From Pagrus major (Eukaryota; Chordata; Actinopteri; Spariformes; Sparidae), in NCBI RefSeq assembly GCF_040436345.1, contig NC_133220.1, positions 4,130,936-4,194,935 on the forward strand: DNA of 64,000 nucleotides. Reading direction: 5' to 3'. Position 1 is the first letter of the stretch. Every line of letters begins with the position of its first letter. The translations under genes were made by a program, and so were the position numbers. This document shows positions 35,024 to 46,267 of this stretch, one piece after another. The notes under the pieces were generated by a model, which saw nothing but the letters and a program-made list of their open reading frames with translations, was not told the DNA's origin and made no database searches.

Positions 35024-35077
<54 letters not shown>
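35024..35077. repeat. (GT)27 microsatellite
   Basis: Uninterrupted dinucleotide repeat of 54 bp. Confidence 0.97.
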
Positions 35078-35079
<2 letters not shown>

Positions 35080-35264
35080 ACTATGAATGAAGTGTGTGTG
35101 AGGCTGCTCCTGTTTTCACTGAATAACATGTTGTGCTTCTATCTAATTTCTACAGTACGTTGATTACATCTAGTTTACAAAGGAAGCCTACAGTCCCCTC
35201 TGTGCTGCTGTGTTACATGGAGGTCAATAACAAATGTTGTACAATATCTTGAATTTATCCTTAA

Positions 35265-35300
35265 TTCTGTTTGTTTGTTTGTTTGTTTGTTTTTGTTTGT
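35265..35300. repeat. (GTTT)n microsatellite
   Basis: About seven GTTT units with one slip. Confidence 0.9.
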
Positions 35301-35717
35301 ACACATGCACTTTGAATCCCAGATGTTAGCAGGCGTCCCGGGGAATCATGACAGTATAAAATCCTTCTGTTTGATGAAAGCATTTTCGTTCAGTGATGGA
35401 TGGGAAAGTGGACGTGGTGTTGTTTTTTTTCCTTTTTTAAGACAAAAGTGTACAAATAGGTCATTTACATTGATACCAGAAATATGATTCTATATCATCA
35501 CATATATCACGTCATCCTCATGAAGAGCAACAGAGCTACTGAAGGCCTCAAAGGCTTTGTGAAAAGACACTTTGGTTTTGTCCGTCGACTCGAAGGGTTT
35601 CTGATTTCCCCTGTTAATGATCTCGCCAGGATGTGCCCTCCTCCTCCTCCTCCCCCTCTTCCTCCTCAGTCTGTTATTCTTCTTCTGTGGTGTCCTGTTG
35701 GCTCCTTTAATACCAGA

Positions 35718-38700
35718 TCACTTCCTGGAGAGAAGCTGGTTCTCCAGCTGCTCCAGACGAGCAGTCATGCCGGACAGTAGACAGAGGATTAAGGAATAAT
35801 AATGACAGGTATTAACTGTAAGTCTGCTAATAAACACATACACTGACATCCATCAGAGTTTTGACATGTGTCAAATATTTGTTGGTTTAAAGTCACAGTA
35901 CACAACTTTATTTTTGTTTTTGAACAGATGTTTTCATGTGATATCATGTGGACCACAGAAAAGGTTTTTATTATCAACAAATCCAACTAAAAAGACAAAA
36001 ACCAACATTAATATTGACTTAATTAAATAACTTAACTTAATTTGGATCTCAGCTCCGAGCCCATTGGTTCCTACTGAATTAATGTAAAATTTGAAAAACT
36101 ATATAGATAAAAATATATAGTTTCATGTTTAAAACTTATGAATTGTTGAATTTGTTTTGTGACCTTTGACTAAATTCTAATCAGTTCATCCTCGAGTCCA
36201 AGTTGAAATTTGTGCCAAATTTAAAGAAATTTACTGAAGGAGTTCTTGAGGTAACACGTTCACATGAACAGGATGGATGCACAGACAACAAGAAAATATA
36301 CTGCAAAATATGTTGTCATAGTCGATCACTATATCTGTGCACACATTCTTTCCTCCAGTAGAAGAACAGATACTTGTGTTAAAAAAAAGACAGTAAAAAG
36401 TAGAAGTACTCCAGTAAAAGTAATAGAGTACAGGCTCTGAAATGTACTCAGAGTATCAAAGTAAAAAGTCTCCGTCTGAAGGACATTTGTGGTCAAAGCT
36501 GACTGAAGCTCACGTCATATTAATATAATTCAAAGACTATTAAAGTTAAAGGTAGAATCAGTAGGATTTGTCCCAGCTGTTCCTGAACGCACCACAAAGA
36601 TAGTAGATTGTTTAGTCTCATTCCCAGGACGTCAAATAGCCACATTTTGCATGAATAGCTTGAATGCATCAAACTAAAGTAAAGAGGCTGTTTTGACAAT
36701 GTGAGGAGGAGAAAGTTCAGATGTTTGTGTTCAGATGTGGGGAGAGAAAGTCATAAGTTTATACTTTGTTACTTCCCACCTCTGGGTTTTATCATGAGGC
36801 TTCTTAAGAATATTTGATTATTTCTTTTGTTTCGCCTCCTCGTGTTTGGGTGAAGCTGTTTTTTAAAGGATATGTTTCTGTGTGAGCTGCTCCAGGCTGC
36901 TCATGGTGGCCTGCTGGAACTCCACCAGACTCTCACAGGCGCACGGATCCTTCACCTCGATCTCCCCCTGACTCTCCTCTGCAGGGAAACAGGATACAGA
37001 CAGGAGACCATCAGCAAACAAACACCTTCACTACTTCCACCTAATGCAAGTATCAGTTACTCATGAGAGAAACACATGTCAGGCTCATAAAACATGATGT
37101 GTTTTTGGCAGTTTAGGACCACCTGAGTACTTTAAAACCTTCACTCAATAAACAAAAGACTAAACTCCAAATTACTCCCCTTTCCTGTTTATGTTTGATG
37201 ATGTAATATTATACTGTTGGTATATATTTTGTTTTTCCTTGATATTTTAATGTTTTTTCTACAGCTGTCAGTAGAGGGAGCCAGAGAACAAGACTTCATT
37301 TCAGGGACCTGCTGGTGTCACATGTGAGTTTGTGACACACACACGAGAGGTGACATTATCTTTTGCATGTGATGCACTCTGAGTAAGTTGCTGCTCACTG
37401 CAGTCAGGTCCTGAGTTTTGTACCTGGGCACACGTTGAGTTTGAGGTTCTCAGCGATGTTGCTGATGGCAGTGAAGTCGGTGGTGTAATAGAAATGTTTC
37501 TCCACAGGCTCAGATGCGATTTCACGAAGTTCATCCTCCACAGCTTTTCCAACACCCACTGCGTACATGGTGATACCTGCACACAGGGACAGAAATCAGA
37601 TCATTACTCCACCATCATGTAGATCAGGAACACAAACTATGGATGTAGTTCGGCCCTCACACTAGTTGAGTCTTACCGGCTTCTTTGGCCTTCTTGGCGA
37701 ACTCTGTGATGTCGTCCTGAGAGCGTCCGTCTGTGAACACCAGTCCAATGCGGGGGATGTTGCGGCTGGCGGGACGAGCGCCCTCGGCCTCTGAGAAGCT
37801 GTTCTCCACCATGTGTTTGAGGGCCAGACCTGTCATGGTACCTTTCTCCATGTAGTCGACCTAGACGAGCACAGTAACAACAGTTAAAGTAAAGTAACTG
37901 AAAAGCATTTCTTTCACCACTGATGACTGTTTTGGTGAGTTTGATTTAGTTTAGTTTTAGGCGATTAAGCTCGTCTTAGTTCAGTAGAAGAGAGAAACTT
38001 GAATCAGATGGTGTTTGGTTGTATTTTTCTGTTTAGTAAGGAAAACGGATAAAAATATTTCCTTTCTTGATATTTTGTGAGTTTATTTTGTTCATTTATT
38101 ACAGTAAAAGCTGAGAGAACTTGTGAAACGCAGTGAATCTACGGGGGCTATTAGACAACGGGAATACTTGATGATACTTTATGTACAGTGCTAGTTAGTG
38201 ATGATGCATCTAGAGTTGAATATAAAAGATAGAGATGAAGATATTTGTTGGCCTTTACCTTCATGACTGCAGCTTTGATCTCGTCAGCAGTGTGGTACAT
38301 GTTGAGAGGGAACTCTGTCCTGACCCGGCTCGAGTACTGAATCAGACCAACTCTGGTGCCATGAGGAGACACGTCCAGGGAGTCCACAACCTGCAGCACA
38401 GGAGGAGGTCAGGGACATTCATCTGTCACAGGTACAGGTCGTTTATTAGTTTGCTTCCATATATCGGTTTATTGTACGTCTTGTGTCCAACAGTTAAACT
38501 TTTGAAATTAATATGCAGATATTTTCACTTCACAATTTTACTTTTGTATCCTTTTGTTCATCAAAATCCCTGTCAGACATTAGAGAATTTTTTGTATGCC
38601 TTAAAACATGTGTGGAGGGGATCTACATCACTTATTTATCGCTGCATATTTGTGATTTCTGAGTACAATTCTTCATTTCTTCTGTAATCTGATACTGGTC

Positions 38701-41700
38701 ATTAATTAATCTATGCTGGGAACCACTTGCTAAAACTACTGACCAGCTGGCTGTTCTCCCAGTTTTACAGATCAGCCTGTGATCAGATGAGCTGCTGGTG
38801 GATGTATTTAAACATCTCATCTGTGCAGGAGTTTGTTCTTCTTGTTGATATATAATTTTAGATTTCAGTGTCAGATTATGTTTGATTATATTCTGTTTTG
38901 TGTTTTTTTTACATTTTGACATAAAAATACTGTAGCTGTCTGTCTGATAACATGCCCCACCTGGTTTACAAACTTTTTGACCAGCTCAAAGTTTTGAGGG
39001 CGGACGCTCTTGGAGCCGTCGATCAGGAGAACCAGGTCGATGTTGGCAGACTTGCAGGCTGAAGGAGAGACAAGAGAGGACAGAGGGAGACTGATTACGA
39101 GTCCTAATGTTTGCTCTTCATAACTCATTGGTATTACTTCTGTTGTACAGCTGAACTGGACCGATATGTTGCTGCTGCACACTGTATGTCAGATGATAAG
39201 TCACAAGAAATTTGAGCGCAGAAAAGATAGAGATATCTTTGAGGTCCAGTCATTTTGTATCTGTACATATCTTGGTCGCAGTGCTCGGACAATGACATTT
39301 CTGTGATTCTCAGAAAATATTTGCATATGTTACTGAATGTTTAATGATAAAGAAAAAAAAAAGTATAGTGGTGCAAATGTCGCTTTCAGTATCGGCCTCA
39401 AAAATCTGTATCAGTCGAGTAAATCAGTCCTTCATCCTGAAAATGTGTTTGTTACATAAATACATCTCCTTAGAAAATAAAATCGTTACACAAAAATCTT
39501 TGTTGCTGTTTCTCCATAACAACTGTTGTGCATATGTATATAAAAAACGGTTAATATAAACCGTATTAACGGTTAAATAAAGGGTCAATATTACTCAAGT
39601 ATTCAGTATTCAGGGAGTCAGCTGGAGCAGTGCTCTGTCTGTGTAAATCTTAACTGGATGATAAAGCCTGTGTACCGACATGAATGTCCACATGGAGGCG
39701 CTGTGTGAAGGCTTCTCTCAGCCTCCCCAGAGGAAGATCTCATCACTGTGCAGCCAGCTCCTTCCAGACATAACTGAGCTGCTTTTAACATCAGCAGGAG
39801 ATTTGGTTTATTTTCAAACACATCTTTATTTCATCTCCTGAGAAAAATAACCACATTCTTTTCTTACTCCAAGTCTAATCCCAGCTCTGGAGGTTTTCCC
39901 TCATCTGATCGCTCCACGATGGATCTAGGTGTCATGACATCAGATGATGTGATCCTGACATATTACAGATTTGTTTTGATTGTATGTATATCAGAGTTTG
40001 AGGCAGACGGTCTGGGTTCACGTCCCTAAAGTGTTTTCTTTGTTCTGTTTTTCTCTTTCTGTAGACTGATCTCAGACCAATGCGATGATGATGATGCTGA
40101 CCTCCTGCTCCAGCCGCTGCACCTGTTGGTCCCGCAGAACCCACCGGATCTTAATCCTTACATCTTACATTATCCTTAATCCTGGTGAGTTTCAAGCACT
40201 GTTCAAAATGTAAATAAAACCAGAATGCAATCATTTTCCATTTTTTACAAAGTGTTGAGCCCATATAGTGATCTGCTTCATACAGTCATGTGTTTCACAG
40301 AGTGTTAAACATCGCTCCATCTTTGCTTGTGATCGACTGAGCCTTTAGATCATGATACTATCACCTGTTATGAGCCTGTTTACCTGTGAAATGATCCAAA
40401 CAGGTGTTCTCGTCCTGTCCCAACTCCAAAATTCAGAATAAGCATATATTTACAAAAATCAAAGAAGTTGATGAGGAAAAACATTAAATATCTTAAATAT
40501 CTTTATACTGTTTTCAGATGAGCAGATGTCAAAAAGAATAAGCAAATGATCACATTCTGTTCTGTTGATGTTGTTCACATCGTCTCTTTTTTAAAAAAAA
40601 ATCAAGGTTGTGTAATACTGAGAACGGTGAACCTGCCCTGTGGTGCCCTCACTGGTGGTTCGTCTTGAGTTTGTACCTCAGCGACCATACAGGTGATTTC
40701 ATATGAAACAGATAATGAATCAGAGAGTCGACTCACTGCCGCAGCTCTTGCCGTCCTCCTGCAGCAGTTGTCCCTCCGGACAGATACAGTAGTAAGATCC
40801 AGGAGTGCTCACACACTGGTGCTCACAGCCGTGCTCCACTGTGTTACACAGGTCCATGTCTGCAAATACAGTCAGTAAACCATATTATATTATACATTAA
40901 ACCTGCACAGACACATACATGAAACCAGTGGAGGGCATAAAGTAACAGTTATGCAAGTACTGTAGTACTTTTATTTACTTTCGACATGAGAAAAGGTCAG
41001 AAAATGTGGTTGTTGATGAATAATTAATCTCGTCTGACCGCCTGGATTCAGCTCAGTTCTGTTTATAAAAACTGTTGAAACTGTTTTAGAGACTTTTTTC
41101 AGTCCGTCGAGCTCCAGAGAGGATATAAATATACATTCAATGTCGGATGTTCACACATTTCACACCTGTTTCATGCAGTTTGTATACAGTTTGTATGTAA
41201 TTCTAATGTTTCTCTTCTCAGTCAATCTATGGATGCCTGAGGTAGATTTTAAATCAGGGATAAAACACTGAGAACACACATATGACGAGTTGAGGAGAAA
41301 CACATGATTGAAAAAAAAGTTTTTTCGGTGTGAACTTGACTGACTTGTGCAGGTCTTCTTGTCTTTGTTGAGTTTGAATCCTTTGTTGCAGTCGCAGGTG
41401 AAGACACCAGGAGCGCTGATACAGATCTGTTCACAGTCGTGCTTCCCCTCGGCACACAGGTCGATGGCTGAATAACACACACATGCACACATGAAGTTTG
41501 TAATTAACGGTGCTGTGGAAGATTCTGTGTAAGTGATGTTTTTCTTTGTTTCTGCGTGAATGTGATTTCATTTGTCTACAATCATAAGTTAAAGTGAAGC
41601 CAGAGGATCGTGTAAAAAAAAACATTATTTCCACTTGAGTTCATCAGGAAGAAGGAGAAGAAATATGCCACGGACCACCTATTTAGAGGGGAATTATGAG

Positions 41701-41942
41701 CTGCAGCAACATTAGCAATATATATTTTGAATTGATTAATCTGTTCGTTATTTTATTAAATGAAGTTCAAACTGCCTTTTTACTCCAAAAACCCTGACAG
41801 ATTTATTTAAGAAGCTGGAAGCAGCAACTGTTTGTACACAACTGATGGATCATCAGAATGGTCATTAAATCGTTACATAAAAAGTGAATGAAAATACCAT
41901 TTCTACAAGACAGATGCTCCAGGAGTGATTTCCTTTCACTGT

Positions 41943-42009
<67 letters not shown>

Positions 42010-43244
42010 ACGGCCTGACTAACGTGTGCAGGTCTTCTCGTCCTTGTTCAGTGTGTATCCTTGGTTGCAGTCGCAGGTGAAGATGCCCGGCGCGCTGACG
42101 CAGATTTGTTCACAGTCGTGTTTCCCCTCAGCGCACAGGTCAATGGCTAGATAACACACACACACACACACATATTGAGTTAAAGTGTGTGTGTGTGTCT
42201 CTGTGTGTGTGTGTTGAAGACATTGTCATTTTAATGCTCTGGTAAAAATTTATTTTCCAGAGAAAAGTTTTCAGTGCCAAAGAGTGTTTTCAGTTGTTGG
42301 ATTCAGTTTTTTTTTTTCAGCAGGCAGCTCAGCTGCTTCTACACTCGTCCGTCTCACACACATTTGTCTGCAGTTTTGTTGTTGATAGTTGATGTAAATT
42401 AAAATAAACAAGTGATTTAATTGATTGAATTAAGTCAGGTATTTGTTAAAAGTCAGCTAATATTCATCTGATTGAATTAAGATCAATGTAAGAATGATAT
42501 TCTGTAAAAGACAAAACTAAGAAAGCTTTCTGTTATAATGCTGATGGAGGTTATTGTGGCAAATGGGAAATGACACTTCTAGATGCACCAGGAGTGATTT
42601 CCTTTAACTGTCTTGGGTGTGTGTTGGTGTGTGTACACCTGTGTATGTGTGTATTTGTACGACGGCCTGACTAACGTGTGCAGGTCTTCTCGTCCTTGTT
42701 CAGTGTGTATCCTTGGTTGCAGTCGCAGGTGAAGACGCCCGGCGCGCTGACGCAGATTTGTTCACAGTCGTGTTTCCCATCAGCACACAGGTCAATGGCT
42801 AGATAACACACGCACACATGGAGTTAAAGAGTGTGTGTGTGTGTGTGTCTGTATGTGTGTATTTGTACGACGGCCTGACTAACGTGTGCAGGTCTTCTCG
42901 TCCTTGTTCAGTGTGTATCCTTGGTTGCAGTCGCAGGTGAAGACGCCCGGCGCACTGACACAGATTTGTTCACAGTCGTGTTTCCCCTCAGCACACAGGT
43001 CAATGGCTAGATAACACACACACACATGGAGTTAAAGAGTGTGTGTGCGTGTGTGTGTGAATGTTAGTATTTGTGCGACGGCCTGACTAACGTGTGCAGG
43101 TCTTCTCGTCCTTGTTCAGTGTGTATCCTTGGTTGCAGTCGCAGGTGAAGACGCCCGGCGCGCTGACGCAGATTTGTTCACAGTCGTGTTTCCCCTCAGC
43201 ACACAGGTCAATGGCTAGATAACACACACACACATGGAGTTAAA

Positions 43245-43329
<85 letters not shown>

Positions 43330-46228
43330 GAAGACATGGTCATTTTAATTCTCTGGTAAAAATATATTTTCCAGGGAAACTTTTTCATTTCTTTCTCTTC
43401 ATCTATTCGAGCCAAAGAGCATTTTTCAGTTGTTGGATTCAGGTTTAGCAGCGTGTCCACACATGAGGCAGGTCAGCTGCTTCTACACTCGTCCGCCTCA
43501 CGCACACTTGATGGAATTAGCCATATTACATTTCTGTTTATTTCTAGAAATTGAAGGTGGATCATGGAAACGATCAGCTGGTTTCCTTTTTTTCTAATAA
43601 GTGTAAATCTCAGAAGAACGAGATGTAAACTGTAACTCATCATCTTGTTTATCTAAATGAGCGTGTGTATTCAAATGTAAACCAGCTGTTTCCAAAAAGC
43701 CCAGGACAGCTGAAGCAGCAGGTGGTGATGTTTTATTTCTCTTCACATACCTCTGCTGTGGTATTTGGGTTAAACTGGGTGACACAATTACACAATGCGT
43801 TACTTTGAAAGTTTGTGACTTCCAGGGAGCAGCAAGTCTTTGGCTGTAAATTATGCTCATTTCATAGTTTTCTGTCAACGAGATCTCGAACTGCAGGTGT
43901 TGCTGCCTCTGAGACGTGTGTGTGTGTGTGCATGAATGAATATGTACAAACATGTTGGACGTGTGCATTCCCATGCATACAACATACTTGTGTGTGAGTG
44001 AGACTTTAGTAACGCTCTTTTGTTGCTGCATTTAAATGAAATGGGTTTGTAGTAAAGAGTTTTTATTCAGAAATGAGCTTCCAGGACGGTTAAGGGGTTT
44101 AGTTGTTTAGTTAATGATGAACATTACGGCCACAAAAACACTGACTTGTTTCTGTGAAGCAGGCAGATTGCTGTTAAAAGTCTTTCATATAAATCAGTTT
44201 ACAACTATAGTTTCTGTCAGTTTTTGTGATATGTGTTTTTTGAGCATTAAAGCATGTAAACCTATTTTAGTAGAAACCCAAAATATAATGATGAGCCTTA
44301 AAATGAGCTGACTATGTCTGTTTGGTATTCTGAGCCTTTGCCTGTTCACTCACTGTTTATTGCTCAGGTTGAGTCGTAATGCAGTAAAAAGATAAACTGG
44401 AGCATTTGAAAATAACTGTGTGATTTTAATTGGCGATCCTCAGATTAGAAAGGGGAACAGACAGCGGACAGGTGGAGCCAGTAAATCTCAACAAAGCTTT
44501 GTTAAAGATTCACATCAAGAACGTTTCAGTCAGAGATGGAAATACTTCAAATGTGTCTCCTGATGTTTCAGAACAGAGAACAGAAATGTGCAACATTTGC
44601 TCTGTTCTGAGGTTGTTTAGAGATTTTAAAGGAAAGACTAAATGATCCTACTTGAATAATACATGTGTGTTCGAGGCTCCGCCAGGTCAAGGTGAGGCAG
44701 GTTTCACTATCATAAAACATGGTAGTAAAATCTGATCCTCACCTCCATCATAGCAGCAGCAGATAACATAGTTTTGTTCTTATCTGTATCATTAACAATG
44801 ACTCATCTTTGTACTACTCACCCTGGCAGGTCTTGCCGTCGTCCAGCAGCCTGTAGCCCTCGTTACAGCGGCAGTGATAGCCATTGAGCACACTCACACA
44901 CTCATGATCACAACTGTGGTTCCCAAACGAACAGTAGTCGATCACTGAGGGGAGGGAAGCAGCGAGGCCGTAAGCAGCAGAGCAAACAGCAGCCAAATGT
45001 GCGGGATCAATGCATCTATGTTCCCTCCGTGTCTCAGTAAATCTTACCTGGAACGAGCATGAGGTCCTTAAAGGAGCAGTTCAACCCCCCAAAAAAAGAT
45101 TTTGTCAAGTCACTATCTCCTCAGTCTCATGCTGATGTAAAGTCAGGGGAAGTTTCGTAGTGCATAAAACATTTCTGGAGCTTCACAGTAAAACAGAGTT
45201 GCAGCATTCTCCTCAACAAACTGAAGTAGCTGGGGACTTGTTTTAAAACGGAAAAAACAACCAAAAAATCATAAAGTGACTCCGGTATAAGTCTCTAGAA
45301 GCCTCGAGGTCCCAAATGTGTCTAAGAGGATATTATGTACATCCTTGCATGGTTGAACTCGTGCAAGATCTTCAGACTGCTACAGTGAAGATTTCTGCCA
45401 AACAAGGGTTTAAATTACATCCTTTCAAATCAGTGTGGGATCTCGGGGCCTCAGGAGACTGTGATTACGCCGGTCAGGCTGTATGGACCCATTTTATATT
45501 TTTTTGGTTGTTTTTCCGTTTTAAGACTAGTCTCCAGCTACTTCAGTTGTTTAGGAAAATGCTGCAATGCTGTTCTGCTGTGAAGCTCCAGAAATGTTTT
45601 GTGGACTATGAAACTTCACCTGACTCAGAAGATAATGAACTGTTCCCTCAAGTGGATATGCCATCAAAGCTGCATGACTCATTCTCTTTTTAAAATGATG
45701 CCGGCGCAAAATTACAATAAAAGTGTTTAAGATTTCAAACGAGGCCAGTAGACTGCAGTGTATATTAAGGTTTTTAAATGAGGTTCTTCTTGTAAAACAG
45801 CCGTGCACATCCTGATTGTGTCTAGTTGAGGGTTTTCAACTGGATGTGCAGGAATATAAAAGATGTATTGTTTAACAAATACAAACAACAGCAGGAGGAA
45901 CATAGTGCAGACCCACACTCAGCTTCATGAAGCAGCAGAAAAATCAAGACTGAGCAGCTCAAAGCTCAGAATCCATCTCAGCATGAATTCAAGCACAATT
46001 TATGATATAAAGCCAGCAGCTATCAGCAGTTACTACAGTTTCTACATGTGTTTGTGTGTGTGTCTGTGTGTGTGTGTGTGTGTGTGTGAGACTAACTCGA
46101 GCAGGTCTTCTTGTCGTCGTTCAGTTTGTATCCCTTGTTGCAGTCGCAGGTGAAGGAACCAGGAGAGCTGATGCAGATCTGTTCACAGTCGTGTTTCCCC
46201 TCCACACACAGGTCGATGGCTGAAACGC

Positions 46229-46267
<39 letters not shown>

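Larger units (their letters stand above)
33797..35717 (-). other. matn4: Probable 3' UTR of matn4 with polyadenylation signal
   Basis: After the matn4 stop at 35718 there is no other gene on this strand until AATAAA at 33802-33797 (CAATAAAAGACTG). A second hexamer near 34760 would give a shorter transcript. The stretch contains a (TG)n tract, a (GTTT)n run and part of a dispersed repeat (34430-34800), so a long 3' UTR is possible but not proven. Confidence 0.4.

Noticed and set aside
36860-36978. matn4 ending at the stop just after LTQKHIL
   Set aside because: The exact U12 splice site precedes that stop, and the spliced product restores the conserved coiled coil.
43215-43460. Minus-strand frame rich in His-Thr
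   Set aside because: Translation of a (CA)n microsatellite; similar artefacts at 12206-12403, 46092-46286 and 53942-54379.
45316-45693. 125-codon plus-strand frame in a matn4 intron
   Set aside because: Lies mostly in one arm and spacer of the inverted repeat; no recognisable protein motif.
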